A stretch of DNA of 64,000 nucleotides from contig JBHGNT010000005.1 in assembly GCA_043228905.1 (NCBI GenBank), positions 23,312,001 to 23,376,000 on the forward strand, in the 5' to 3' direction. The notes below the pieces were generated by a model. The model worked only from the letters and a program-made list of their open reading frames with translations, was not told the origin of the DNA and ran no database searches. Positions 42,461 to 53,496 of the stretch are shown here, piece after piece. This stretch comes from Azolla caroliniana. Lineage: Eukaryota > Polypodiophyta. Both the position numbers and the translations under genes were made by a program. Position 1 is the stretch's first letter, and each line of letters opens with the position of its first letter.

Positions 42461-43101
42461 TTCTACAACGCTCGGCCTTCCACCTGGTTCGTCAGGTCCT
42501 CCCAAGCCAGCACAAGATATCACATCTGCCCTACCCCCATCGGCATAGTCAATAAATCCACCATCCATTTGAAGTGGACGGTCAGTGGATAGGTTGGATG
42601 AAGCGTGTCTCAATGCTAGACTGTAGAGTGCATCTGGCAATTCTTACAGGTTGTCACAAAATGATGCACGTCCCGGTACAGCCCCGGCCACCAATACTTA
42701 CCCTTGAGCTTCTTGAATGTGGCCCATGTCCCGTGGTGTCGGGCCTAGGGACTCTCGTGATATGCCGTAAGCAACGCTTTCTGCTCGTCTTCCCTCGCCA
42801 CTACGTGGAGTGGCGTGCCGCTATGCTTCTTCGGATGCCTCCATATGCGTCCTCCTCGTAGGAAGAATCGGTACGCCTTCTTCCGCACCCGATTGGCCTC
42901 TTCTCTAGTCCACTCCGTATTCGGCATCATCATCCGCAGGAACCTTCCTATTTGGAGCCACTCCTCGTCGTATTCGCTCTCGTCGAACTCGATAAGCGTC
43001 GGAGTGCTCCTCGTCCTAGTTGCCACGTTAGCTAACCCGAAGAAGTCCTCGCCAACTTCTTCGTTATCCACCTGAGCATCGCCAGGTCCGGAGTCGCACA
43101 T
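42461..43101 (-). pseudogene. D RNase H end, linker and integrase zinc finger
   Basis: The frame 43101-42745 reads NEEVGEDFFGLANVAT and RKKAYRFFLRGGRIWRHPKK. Upstream, ATPDLAMLRW is joined directly to EEVGED, so about 50-60 codons with the last RNase H Asp (NAMADML) are deleted. Downstream of a stop (HESPWAGH: Trp to stop), a shifted frame has GTWATFKKLKGKYWWPGLY and FVTTCKNCQ. Confidence 0.8.
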
Positions 43102-43232
43102 TCAGAAACCATACCTAGAATCGGTAGGCAGTCCATCTCGATGATCACTTCCGTCCCGATCAGATAGCCCTTGTCGGCCTTGGCTGCCAAAACGATACCC
43201 CATAGCTCGCGCTTAATTTGGGCGTATCCTCG

Positions 43233-44558
43233 CTACCACTCGCTCAATACCTTTGCCCCGAACTGGATCGGGAACCGTACGTCGTCCTTGTCTTCTTGAT
43301 TGATCACCCACACGATCCCGGTCGGGCTCGTGTCCACCGTCACGTAAATGGGTTCTACCTTCCCCGGGGACGGCTTCCGGCCGTAAGGCCCGCATAGGTG
43401 TCTGACTACCAGGATCTCCGGTTGTCCGAAGGCTAATTTTTCTCTGGAGAAGATGAGCCGTGCGCTCTCAAGTCTATGTAGCACCTTCTCGCAATCGCGG
43501 ATGTGATCCGTCACGAACCTCCGGCAACCATTAGGCCCGACCGACTCGTCCTTGTCCTCCACCGGACATCCTTTGATCGGGATGTCGTCTAGAAACAGCA
43601 TGGTGATGTTCGGGATGCAGTCCCTCAACACCTTGTTCATCGCATTCACCATGTGCGCCACCGAGTTCGTCCCCCCTTGCGGTAGGGTATACATCCAAAC
43701 AAGGCCGAGAGGAGTCTGCATCGTCATGACATCCCTGCTCTCTACGGCTTGTTGGAACTGATCGTACCCTAAGTACAGATCCCCAACCGAGTAGATCGAC
43801 CTCCCTGCGAAGGCCTCCGCGAACTCATCAATGGTCGGTCCGATACCTGTGTTTCGAATGGTCACCTTGTTGATCAGTTGCAGGTCCTGTATGAAGCGCA
43901 GTGTGTCGTTCTTCTTTGGCACCGTAAACCACCGATTCGAATATGGGGCACTCGACGGTTCGAGGATGCCCATCTCCACCTTTTGTTTCAACAGCTTCAT
44001 CAACTCCGGAATGTGAACTCTAGGCACCGGAATCGGTTTGAGATTCCACGGTACGTGCGGTACCGTGAAGATCACCATCGGTACGATCGTCGGGTCTACG
44101 CACCCGATCTCCTCCGGCGAGAATGCGACGGCTTTCCCGTGCCTTCCGAGCATTCTCCGAAACCGGTCCTCCTCCGCCGGCAGTAGAAACCCACCCCCAC
44201 CAACCTTGAGCTCCCGTAGCGTTATATCGGTGAACCGGTGTCCTATGCCGACAGGATTCCGTAAACTTGGGTCCGACGCGACCCCCTTTATACGCTTCTC
44301 GCTGCCCTTCGGCAAGGGTGCAGTCTTGTACTTCGTACTTATGCAGGCCGTCCAATCCGACCTGATCCGTTCCCCAAAGTCCGCGATGACTTCATACATT
44401 TCCACTGAGCTGACCGGAATCATCCGGTCTCCGCTAAGGCCCTCATGGACTACACCGCATAGCTCTCCCAAGGTGTCGTCAAACGAGACCACCTCCACAG
44501 CGCCACTAATTCGTTCATCGGGGTGGAGAGCCCCGCATGACCTGAGCCGCTCCTCCAC
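43233..44558 (-). pseudogene. D linker, reverse transcriptase and part of RNase H
   Basis: A 441-residue open frame: linker (EVVSFDDTLGELCGVVHEGL, VASDPSLRNPVGIGHRFTDI), RT (VPHVPWNLKPIPVPRVHIPE, LYLGYDQFQQAVESRDVMTM, MLFLDDIPIKGC) and then FGQPEILVVRHLCGPYGRKP. SPGKVE is fused in frame to PIYVTVDTSPTGIVWVINQE, dropping about 75 codons (FLGACAFYHI...). It ends in a stop at LSEW (Gln expected). Confidence 0.87.
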
Positions 44559-44698
44559 CTTCTTCTTCTCCCTGCTACTGATGCCAGTTAATGTACAACC
44601 TCCGTTGTCGGAGAGCCAAAATTTCCTACCTATGGTACAAGTGTGGGGTTCCTCTGACGTGTCCGGACTATCGTAGCCCCACGCCTTGATAGCCCACT

Positions 44699-45106
44699 TT
44701 AAAAATCCCCTCGGCTGTCGCCACCGAGAGTCTCACAGTTACGCTCATGATTCGGCCTCACGGTCAGAAATTGGATGGAGTGTCGTTCGTCTTGACTCTT
44801 CACACGCGCGTATGCCGAGCCATTGTTGAGCACTTTTGTCTCCATGCGTGCTGCCGTGATGTACGGTTCGCCGAGTATCATTGGGTGTGAGGCCGTGTGT
44901 CGGTCTATCTCGACGTCGCCGATCTTCACGCGTACATTCGGGCACGCCCCGTGCAGCTCCTCCGTAGCGCGGGTCACCGCGCGTATCTTCCAGCCGTGTT
45001 TGGTGTTGATTGGCCATTTCCCCTTCCTGTAAAAGTCCATGGACATCAGGTTGATCTCGGATCCATGGTCTATTAGCGCCAGGTTCGGCTCTTGCACATC
45101 CCCCAT
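44699..45106 (-). pseudogene. D protease
   Basis: PNLALIDHGSEINLMSMDFY with the DHGSE motif, KGKWPINTKHGWKIRAVTRA, GACPNVRVKIGDVEID and TASHPMILGEPYITAARMET. A few residues of HFFVQE are deleted before TASH. Confidence 0.85.
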
Positions 45107-45136
45107 CCGGACAGGGGTCTCGGTAGTGGCTCTGGC

Positions 45137-45680
45137 CTAGTGTAATTTAGAATAATGGCTTTCCGCCAACTCGTCCTCCAAGGCCGCATCCTCTAAGTGC
45201 GTAATCCACACCTCTACGGGCTTCTCCGGTTCCAGTTCCGCGAAGAGCCGTTTGCGCTTCACCAAGTCCACAATGGAGTTGTGGAACTCCTTCTTCAGTG
45301 ACAGCTCCACCTTGTTATTGAGGATCCACTCTTCGAGGACCTTCCGTAGGTCCGTCGTTCTTTCTATCCGGTATGCCGGAATTGCCGGAATTGCCGGCGT
45401 CACTCTTTTTCGGGCCGGACCGAGTGTCGTACCGTTGCGAGGGACCGGCCCCTCCAGCCTTTCCCACGCACTTGTCTTCCACCAGAACCTTGTAGTTCTG
45501 GCATGCAGCTTCTACGAAGCTAGACTTTTCTTCGACCGGGTTGTCCCACCCGGTGTCTTCTCGGATTCACTGCTCCGCACGGTCTGCTTCTTCCTTCTTC
45601 AACCGGACTCCGGAGAGGCCTTCTAGCACCAATGGCCAAAACCCGGAGTGGCTTGCCTTCTATCCTTCATTGCCCCCGAC
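45137..45680 (-). pseudogene. D gag C-terminal part
   Basis: The frame 45403-45137 reads RIERTTDLRKVLEEWILNNK and FHNSIVDLVKRKRLFAELEP. Upstream in other frames are GFWPLVLEGLSGVRLKKEEA and similar blocks up to 45680, where E is inserted. Gag continues at 52597. Confidence 0.75.
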
Positions 45681-45684
45681 CCGG

Positions 45685-46338
45685 TGTCGCGTTACTACGC
45701 GCGTGCGTGGAGAAACGAGGCGGAACCACCGGGGTCTTGAACCGAAGAGTAGGTGATAGAAGGGGAAAGAGAAAGAGAGAGACGCTCGGTTACGTATGAG
45801 CAAAGTAACACAGGGACACGGCCCATCAACGCAGAAGACACGAATGGACACAGAGACAGAGAGACACGAATGTTTGTATATTAAAGAATGACAAAAAAAA
45901 AACAACAGAGCGCGCGAGCGGTTACAACCGAACAGGCCGGCGAACAGATGTCGATGCCTGTTCGTCTGTGCACGAAAGGGGATAGGATGGAGGTGCTGCC
46001 AGAAGCACACGGGCGTTCCTCGAAGCAACGCGAGCCTCCCGAAAACCTGCAGAGAAGAGCGATGGAGAACCAATCAGAGGAGAAGCGTTCGGTTTCGGTC
46101 CGACAGCACTTCGTCCTCCTCAATGCGCGATCCCCCTCTGCCCGCGTCTCCCTCTCTTTTATAGCTTCCAGAAGGGAGCCGTTTCCCTCATTAACTTCCT
46201 ACCTACCGAATCTAACTACCCAAGATATACCTTTGTACCTAATTCTCTATTATTTACATTAAAGGGCGCGCACGCGTGAAGAGCCGGTTCACGCGCGCTA
46301 TGCACTGATTGCGCTAAGGGACGGTTTTCTTCACGACA
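45685..46338 (-). repeat. E 3' LTR
   Basis: TGTCGTGAAGAAAACCG (minus) to GTAACGCGACA. It has TATAAAAGAG near 46160 (minus), a CT-rich sense tract (45765-45785) and an A8-A10 run at 45893. Confidence 0.9.
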
Positions 46339-46350
46339 TCCGCCCCCACC
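46339..46350 (-). other. E polypurine tract
   Basis: GGTGGGGGCGGA on the minus strand next to the LTR. Confidence 0.85.
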
Positions 46351-46359
46351 TAACCGCGC

Positions 46360-47248
46360 ATCCACCGGTATGCGCCAAAATTGGGTTCTGGTTGGAGAAA
46401 ACCTGTCCAGGTTCCAGTTCCTCATCCATCGGTTCGTCCTCCATTTCAGACTGTTCGTCGTCACTGTCCAGGCCTCTTAGATCCGGTTCACCGTCGTGGC
46501 GCTTCTTGAACGCTTTGATCTGCTTCCCTGCTACCGGTATCGCCATCCTCGTACCGTCGAGTTCCGCCAGGTGATACGTCCCGTTGTCGTTGGCGCTCGT
46601 TACCACGTAAGGCCCGAACCACCGCTTTGCAAACTTCCGTGTTGCTCAGTGCTGGTTGTCGAGTCTGCTGTCGTAGACTAGCACCCAGTCGCCTTCCTCG
46701 ATTTTCTTTGGTCGGAGCCGGTGCGTTCGGTCGAACAGGGCTTTGTTCCTCATCCTCGTCGTCCGAAGTCTCTCCGCCGCTCGTTCCACGTCCTCTAGCC
46801 TCCGCTCGAGTTGCCGTATACGCGCCGATAGCAGTTCTTCCCGGCTCATCTCGTCTCTCCAGTCCACTGTCGCCCAAGAGGAGATCGTCCGTTCCATCGG
46901 CATGATCGGCTTCTGTCCGAACATGAGCTCTGACGGCATGAACCCGGTTACCGAACTGTGCGTTGTCCGGTCCGCCCACAAGGCATAAGGTAACAATCGT
47001 GACCAATTCCCGACCTGGCCTCCGCACGCCCGGACTAGCGCTTTGACGATCGGTCCGTGTCCGCGCTCCACCTTCCCGTTCGCCTCCGGATTGTACACTG
47101 TGGTGAGCGAGAGCTTGACCTCTAACCGGTCGAACAGCTCCTCGGCCTCTTCGGCGTCCAACTCCTCGCGGTCAGCCACGATCTTCCCGACGCACCCGTA
47201 CCGGCATATCACGTCCTCGATCAGGAACCGACACATGGCCGCGGTCAT
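46360..47248 (-). pseudogene. E integrase core (second Asp onward) and C-terminus
   Basis: The frame 47248-46646 reads GKIVADREELDAEEAEELFD (Asp), YNPEANGKVERGHGPIVKAL (Glu), LPYALWADRTTHSSVTGFMP and THRLRPKKIEEGDWVLVYDS. After a stop (Gln to TAG-type) the frame 46606 continues VTSANDNGTYHLAELDGTRM and an acidic tail. Confidence 0.86.
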
Positions 47249-47751
47249 TTTGTTCTACAGGGCTCGGCCTTCCACCTGGTTCGTCAGGTCCTCCCGGGCC
47301 AGCAACAGATATCGCATCTGCCCTACGCCCATCGGCATCGTCACCAAATCTATCATCCATTTGAAGTGGATGGCCGGAGGGTATGTAGGGTGAAGCTCGT
47401 CCGATGTCGGACTGTGGAGTGTATCTGACAGCTCTCACAAGTTGTCATGAACCGATGCACGTCCCAATACAGTCCCGGCCACCAGTACTTCCCCTTTAGT
47501 TTCTCGAACGTGGCCCACGTCCCACGGTGTCCAGCCCAGGGGCTGTCGTGGTAGGCCTTCAGCAACTCCTCCTGTTCCTCCTCCATCGCTACTACTCGGA
47601 GGGGATGCCGTTTCTCTTCTTCGGGTGCTTCCACAAGTATCCGTCCCAGAGAAAGAATCAATATGCTTTCTTCCGGATCCGGTTGGCCTCGTTCTTTGTC
47701 CATGACGCGTCCGGCGTCATCGTCCTCAAGAATCCCCCAATTTGCAGCCAC
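47249..47751 (-). pseudogene. E integrase zinc finger and first Asp
   Basis: HDSPWAGHRGTWATFEKLKG, YWWPGLYWDVHRFMTTCESC (HHCC) and HIS-type FKWMIDLVTMPMG (Asp; shifted frame). A stop lies at about 47258 (VEGRAL-TAG). Confidence 0.83.
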
Positions 47752-48197
47752 TCCCTGTCGTACTTGCTCTCGTTGAAATCGTTAAGCGCCAGAGTGCTCC
47801 CCCCCTCGGTTGTTACGTAAGCCGCCTCGAAGAACTCCACGCGGACTTCCTCGTCCTCCGAAACCATGCCGCCCTCGTCGTCGAATCGCGCCCTCAAAAG
47901 CATGTCGGCCATGGCATTGTCTTTCCCGGAAATGTGTCGTGTTTCCGGATCCAAGGACTTGATGTACGCTATCCACCTGAGCATTGCCAAATCCGGGGTT
48001 GCGCATCCGGAAACCATGCCGAGAATCGGCAGGCAGTCCGTCTCGATAATCACCTCTTTCCCGATCAGATAGTCTTTATCGGCCTTCACCGCCGAAACGA
48101 TACCCCAGAGTTCGCGTTTAACCGTTATGTAGATGGGAGTGCCTTTCTCGTAGACAGCCTTCCGGAGTGCCGAAGCTGCAGCAAGAGCCTCCTTCAT
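47658..48197 (-). pseudogene. E RNase H with an in-frame deletion
   Basis: PIYIT is joined directly to VKRELWGIVSAVKADKDYLI; the segment VDTSPTGIGW...YAQ (about 43 codons with the first catalytic Asp) is missing, with GGT at both edges. The remaining residues include VIIETDCLPILGMVSGC and TRHISGKDNAMADMLLRARF. It is followed by RKKAYxFFL-type linker. Confidence 0.85.
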
Positions 48198-48200
48198 CTT

Positions 48201-49115
48201 TCATACCAACTCCGTATGCTCGTCTCGCCACTCGAATTTTCGCCCCTTTTTTAGCAACCCGTATAGCGGCTCGGCAACGTGGGCGTAATGCGGGATCCAT
48301 ATGTGGTAGAACGCGCATGCTCCCAAGAACCTCCGTACCTTCGTGACCGAGTTACAGTCGGGCTTCATTGCGGAGATGGTTTTCACCTTAGCCGGAGACG
48401 GTTTCCGGCCATACGGTCCGCATAGATGTCCGACGACCATGATCTCTGATTGCCCGAAGGCCGATTTCTCCCCGAAGAAGGTGAGCCTCGCGTCCTCTAG
48501 CCTCTGCAGCACCCTCTCGCAGTCGTCAATGTGTGTCGCCACGAATTTCCGGCATCCGTCCGGTCTGATCGTTTCGTCCCTTTCCTCCACCGGACATCCC
48601 TTGATCGGGATGTCATCCAAGAATGGCATGGTGATGTCCGGGATACAGTCCCTCAGCACCTTGTTCATCGCATTCACCATGTGGGCCACCGAGTTCGTCC
48701 CTCCTTGTGGCAGGGTACACATCCGCACTAGGCCGAGAGGAGTCCGCATCGTCGTAATGTCTCTGCTCTCCACGGCTAGATGGAACTGATCGTACCCCGA
48801 GTACAGATCACTGACCGAGTAGATCGACCTTCCGGCGAAGGCCTCTGCGAACTCGTCTATCGTTGGTCCGATTCCTGCGTTCCGAATGGTCACTCTGTTG
48901 ACCGGTTGCAGGTCTTGAATAAAGCGCAATGTCCCGTTCTTCTTCGGCACGGTAAACCACCGGTTCGAGTACGGGGCACTCGACGGTTCGAGGATGCCCA
49001 TATCGACTTTCTGCCTCAACAGCTCCATCAGCTCCGGGATGTGAGCTCTCGGTACCGGAATTGGTTTGAGGTTCCACGGCACATGCGGTACAGTGAATAT
49101 CACCATCGGCTTCAC
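48201..49115 (-). pseudogene. E reverse transcriptase
   Basis: A 304-residue open frame: [100 protein letters not shown] and FLGACAFYHIWIPHYAHVAE. It is one of the best kept RT copies of this lineage. Confidence 0.9.
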
Positions 49116-49139
49116 GACTGTCGGGTCTACGCACCCGAT

Positions 49140-49640
49140 CTATTCCGGTGAGAACGCGAAGGCTTTCTCGTGCCTTCCGAGCATTCTCCGAAACCGTTCT
49201 TCTTCCGCCGGCAGTAGGAACCCGCCCCCACCGATTTTGAGCTCCCGTAGCGTTCTGTCGGTGAAGGCGTGTCCTATGCAGGCCGGATCTCGTAAACTGG
49301 GGTCCGACGCGACCCCCTTTATTCGCAACTCGTTGCCCTCCGGTAAGGGTGCCGCGACTGGCCTTACCTTCCGGTCCATAGTCTTGTACTTCGTGTTAAC
49401 CCAGGCCGTCCGATCCGACTCGAGCCCTCGACTGAAGTCCGCGATGACTTCGTACATCTCTTCTGAACAAACCGGTATCGTCCGGTCCTCTTTAAGGCCC
49501 TCTTCGACCACCTCTTGCAGTATTCCCAAGGTATCGTCGAAGGAGACCGCCTCCACGGCTCCGTTGATTTCCTCGCTGGGCCCGAGAACTCCGCACGCCC
49601 GAAGTCGCTCTTCCGCCCTTGTCTTTTCTCAGCCAACAAC
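49140..49640 (-). pseudogene. E protease-RT linker
   Basis: VSFDDTLGILQEVVEEGLKE, MYEVIADFSRGLESDRTAWV, KYKTMDRKVRPVAAPLPEGN and GGGGFLLPAEEERFRRMLGR. It is followed by a stop just before RT (EEIGCVD: Glu to TAG-type). Confidence 0.8.
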
Positions 49641-49858
49641 GCCAACTATCGTACACCCTCCGTTGTCGGAGAAACAAAACTTCCTACTTATGGTACAAGG
49701 TTTCTTCGGTTTTGCCTCTATCGTACATTTGTGGGGTTTTCCCGGAGTGTCCGGACTATCGTGCCCCCACGCCTTGACAGCCCTCTCTAAAAATCCTCTC
49801 AGTTCTCGCCACCGAGGGACTCGCCGTTTCGCTCGTGGTTCGGTCGCACCGTCAGGAA

Positions 49859-50503
49859 CTAGACCGAATGACGCCCGTCCTGACTCTTGACCCTCGCGTA
49901 AGCCGACCCGTTGTCCAACAACTTGGTCTCCATCCGTGCTGCCGTAATGTACGGTTCTCCCAGTATGACCGGGTGCGAGGACGTCTCCTGCACAAAGAAG
50001 TGTTGGTCTACCTCGACGTCGTTGATCTTGACTCGCACGTTTGGGCAGGCCCCGTGTAGTTCCTCAGTGGCGCGCGTCGCAACCCGTATCTTCCACCCGT
50101 GCTTGGTGTTGATCGGCCATTTCCCCTTCTTGTAGAAGTCCATGGACATCAGGTTTATTTCCGAAGCGTGGTCCACCAGCGCCACCACCGGTTCCCGAAC
50201 ATCTCCGATCTTCACCGGGGTTTCAGTGGTCGCTCGGGCCCAGTGTAGCCTCGAATAGTGGCTCTCCGCCCACTCGTCTTCCAGTGCCATGTCCTCTATG
50301 TGCGTCGTTCGCACCTCCACCGGCCTTTCCGGTTCTGTCTCCATCAACAACCTCTTCCTCTTCACCAAGTCTACGATGGAGTCATGGAACTCCTTCTTGG
50401 CGATTCCGAGCACCTCTCGCAACGACAGTTCCACCTTGCTGTCGAGGACTCGTTCTTCCAGGACCTTTCGTAGCTCCGTGGTCCTTTCGATCTCCGTGCC
50501 CAA
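49859..50503 (-). pseudogene. E gag C-terminus and protease
   Basis: TEIERTTELRKVLEERVLDS, FHDSIVDLVKRKRLLMETEP, then VVALVDHASEINLMSMDFYK (Gly of DHG is Ala here), GKWPINTKHGWKIRVATRAT, CPNVRVKINDVEVDQHFFVQ and SSHPVILGEPYITAARMETK. It is open for 214 codons, apparently in one frame with the gag tail. Confidence 0.87.
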
Positions 50504-50543
50504 CCGGTATCCGCCCTTCTTGTAGTTATCCCGAGCACTGGTC

Positions 50544-51908
50544 TCACCGACCTCGTTCTGTTTCGGCCCGAATCGGGTTTCGTATCTCTATGACGGTCTG
50601 GCCGGTTTTACCTACACGTTTGTCTTCAACCAGAGCCTCGTAGTTCTGGCAAGCTGCTTCGACGAAACCCGTCTTTTCTTCGACCGAGTCACTCCACCCG
50701 GTTACCTCCTGGACCCGCTTCTCCGCGCGGTCCGCCTTGTCTTTCCTTAGTCGGGCACCGGCGAGGCCTTCCAGGATCATCGGCCAGAACCCGGCTTTGC
50801 TCTCCTTCCGGGCCTCGCTGCGTCCGACCCGAATACCGGCTGACGCCGAGTAGTGGACGGTTTCCGCGTGCCGGGCCGTCGCCTCTTCCATTAGCCTTTT
50901 CATTCCTCCTCGCCCGTCGTTTCGGTTCCGGGCCCTCCGGGTATCGCTGGCGTGCACCCGACCTTCCCACAGGTACACTACCCGGCTTCTCAACGCCTCC
51001 GCAAACTCCCCGCAGTCTTTCCGGATGTGGCCGACCTCGTCGCACCACATGCACCTATTTCCTGCCGGAGGCCGTCGGTCACGAGCCTGTTTGCTGCCTT
51101 CCCTCCGAGCCTGGGCGATCTAGAGATCCTTTACCGCCCGTGTCAACTCTTCCAAAGTTGTTCCCACGGACGAGCCTCTGACCACGCCGGTCAAAGCCGA
51201 ACCGGTTTTGAGCCACTCCCGGTTCTCATCCCTTCACGCCTGTGGTATCGGTTCGAGCTTCCCTACTGTAACAGGACCCGCCCCGGTCGCCCCTGTATCA
51301 GCTCACTCCCACCGTTTGTCAAAACGGCCTCAAACTCTTTTTACCGCGGCCCAGTCGGCTGTCAGCCCGTCTTTGGTTTCCAGTAAGGAGCCCACTTGCT
51401 CCCGATCCCGTGCGTCAACCGATTTGACAAACAGTAGGACATGACTTGTGTCTAGAACGGTCCGATCGAGCGCCGAAAGGCGCGCAAAGCGTTCCTCAAA
51501 CTCCCGGAGGAGTACTGACGCATTTCTTCCTTTGTTGGGGGACTCCACCCACTCCATGAAGCCCCGCTTCGAAAGCTGAAGCGCGTCATCCAGCCCGTAT
51601 TTCTCCAGGACCCGTACTTCGAACTCCTCCCAGGTCCGGCTCTTCGCCCGGACCTCGAGCACCTCCGCATGGATGCCCGGCATCGCCACTCGAGGGAATC
51701 CGGCAAGACGCCTCTCTTTCGGAATATCCCTCATCAACATCTCCGCCCGGTAGGACGCCAAATAACTCGTGGCATCCTTTCCACTGAACCGGCCAATCGT
51801 ACCGACGATCACCTCAATAGCCCTGTCAAGGGCGCCGGTGCCCTCGCGCGCGCTCACTATCCGGTCCACGGCCGAAGCCATGGCCTCTGCAAGATCCGAC
51901 CCCCTCAT
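50544..51908 (-). pseudogene. E gag
   Basis: Start ATG 51908 (MRGSDLAEAMASAVDRIVSA). The open part to 51330 holds IGRFSGKDATSYLASYRAEM, RGFMEWVESPNKGRNASVLL and LTADWAAVKRV. A broken stretch (about 51060-51330) is followed by a good zinc knuckle MWCDEVGHIRKDC (about 51011-51050) and the basic region to 50544. It would package the element RNA. Confidence 0.87.
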
Positions 51909-51932
51909 CTTCTGCTCCTCTACCGCCTTGTT

Positions 51933-51949
51933 TCACATCGGGTTCACCA
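51933..51949 (-). other. E primer-binding site
   Basis: TGGTGAACCCGATGTGA on the minus strand, four bases after the LTR. Confidence 0.8.
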
Positions 51950-51953
51950 AAGA

Positions 51954-52592
51954 TGTCATGCGTGGAGAAACGAGGCGGGACCACCGAGGTCTTGAACCAA
52001 AGAGCAGGTGATAGAAGGGGAAAGAGAAAGAGAGAGACGCTCGGTTACGTATGAGCAAAGTAACACAGGGACACAACCCATCAACGCAGAAGACACGAAT
52101 GGACACAGAGACAGAGAGACACGAATGTTTGTATATTAAAGAATGACAAAAAAAAACAACAGAGCGCGCGAGCGGTTACAACCGAACAGGCCGGCGAACA
52201 GATGTCGATGCCTGTTCGTCTGCGCACGAAAGGGGATAGGATGGAGGTGTTGCCGGAAGCACACAGGCGTTCCTCGAAGCAGCGCGAGCCTCCCGAAAAC
52301 CTGCAGAGAAGATCGATGGAGAACGAATCAGAGGAGAAGCGTTCGGTTTCGGTCCGACAACACTTCGTCCTCCTCAATGCGCGATCCCCCTCTGCCCGCG
52401 TCTCCCTCTCTTTTATAGCTTCCAGAAGGGAGTCGTTTCCCTCATTAACTTCCTACCTACCGAATCTAACTACCCAGGATATACCTTTGTACCTAATTCT
52501 CTATTATTTACATTAAAGGGCGCGCACGCGTGAAGAGCCGGTTCACGCGCACTATGCACCGATTGCACTAAGGGACGGTTTTCTTCACGTCA
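51954..52592 (-). repeat. E 5' LTR
   Basis: TGACGTGAAGAAAACCG (minus; second and third bases changed) to CCACGCATGACA. Very similar to the 3' LTR (45685-46338). Confidence 0.9.
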
Positions 52593-52596
52593 CCGG

Positions 52597-52990
52597 ATTC
52601 CTGCCGACACCGCATAATTCACGGCCTCAGTGTGTCGCGTGGCGGCCTCATCCATCAGACTCTTCATTCCACTTTGAGGGCTCTCCGAGTCTCGCTGGAG
52701 TGCACCCGGCCACCCCAGAGGTACACCGTGTTAGTTCTAAGCGCATCTGCGAAATCCGCGCAGTCTCTACGGGCATGGCCGAATGCGTCGCACCCTATGC
52801 ATTGCTGCCCTGCCGGTGGCCTTCGGTCGCGAGACTGGTCACCGTTGTCCCGTCGTGCCTGCACGATCTGGAGGTCGCGCACCATTTGTGTCTATTCTTC
52901 CAGGCCGCACCTCCGGAGGGACCTTTGACCACGCCGCTTGACGCCGACACCGTCTCAAGCAAGTTTCGGTTTTCTTCTTTTCATGACGGC
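52597..52990 (-). pseudogene. D gag, middle part
   Basis: The frame 52885-52664 reads MVRDLQIVQARRDNGDQSRD, zinc knuckle CIGCDAFGHARRDCADFADA and VYLWGGRVHSSETRRALKVE. It ends on the left with SAGIR at E, and on the right at F (52990). Confidence 0.82.
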
Positions 52991-53424
52991 TGTTGAGAGA
53001 CAAGCTCAACATCGGCCGGATCGGCTGAAGAAGCCGAGGACCGGATCGGTTGGGACCGATCGGTTAGGCCGAGTGCGTAAACCGGTACGCAGACCGGTGT
53101 GTAGGTAGGGCCGGATCGGTGCAGAAACCAGGAGGCCATTAGGAAAGATATTCCGTGAGGAATACGTTTGGGAGTTAGTGTAGGAGCTCTTAATGAGCAT
53201 TGAAGTATTGTCAGTACTTCGGTCAGTCCTTCTAGGACTTGTATAAAAGTGTTCACTGAACACACATATGTATAGAGTGTGTGTTGAATATAGCAGTATG
53301 TGTGTTTTTTCTCTCACTCTCTGTCTCTCCCGAGTATATTGCGTAAGCTCAAGCTCTCCATTAAACCTGAGTTTTCTTCCTTCTGTTCAGTCTTCATACT
53401 TGCTTCCGCACGTTACTTTTTACA
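52991..53424 (+). repeat. F 5' LTR
   Basis: TGTTGAGAGACAAGCTCAAC ... CGTTACTTTTTACA. It is rich in CCGGATCGG words near its start. TATAAAA at 53242 lies between two hairpins (53225-53239 and 53249-53263). Confidence 0.93.
53225..53263 (+). promoter_or_regulatory. F TATA box between two hairpins
   Basis: AGTCCTTCTAGGACT (6-bp arms), TGTATAAAA, GTGTTCACTGAACAC (6-bp arms). Repeated in the 3' LTR near 59443-59480. Confidence 0.75.
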
Positions 53425-53436
53425 TGGTATCAGAGC
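53425..53436 (+). other. F primer-binding site
   Basis: TGGTATCAGAGC directly after the LTR; initiator-Met tRNA type. Confidence 0.92.
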
Positions 53437-53496
53437 GCGAGGGTTCAGAACCTCTCTGCAGCCGACACAGCTTGACGAAGAAGAACCAGAAGTACG

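Larger units (their letters stand above)
45685..52592 (-). mobile_element. Ty3/gypsy element E, inserted in D gag
   Basis: LTRs 45685-46338 and 51954-52592; TSD CCGG (45681-45684 and 52593-52596). D gag reads SAGIR before and VGG after, so the join is exact. PBS, PPT and gag-pol are on the minus strand. It has stops and an RNase H deletion. One LTR lacks 14 bases near its end (TGTC-ATGCG against TGTCGCGTTACTACGCG). Confidence 0.92.

Noticed and set aside
45661-45700. Apparent deletion joining the D LTR end directly to gag
   Set aside because: The LTR belongs to E. The TSD CCGG and gag resuming at 52597 show an insertion, not a deletion.
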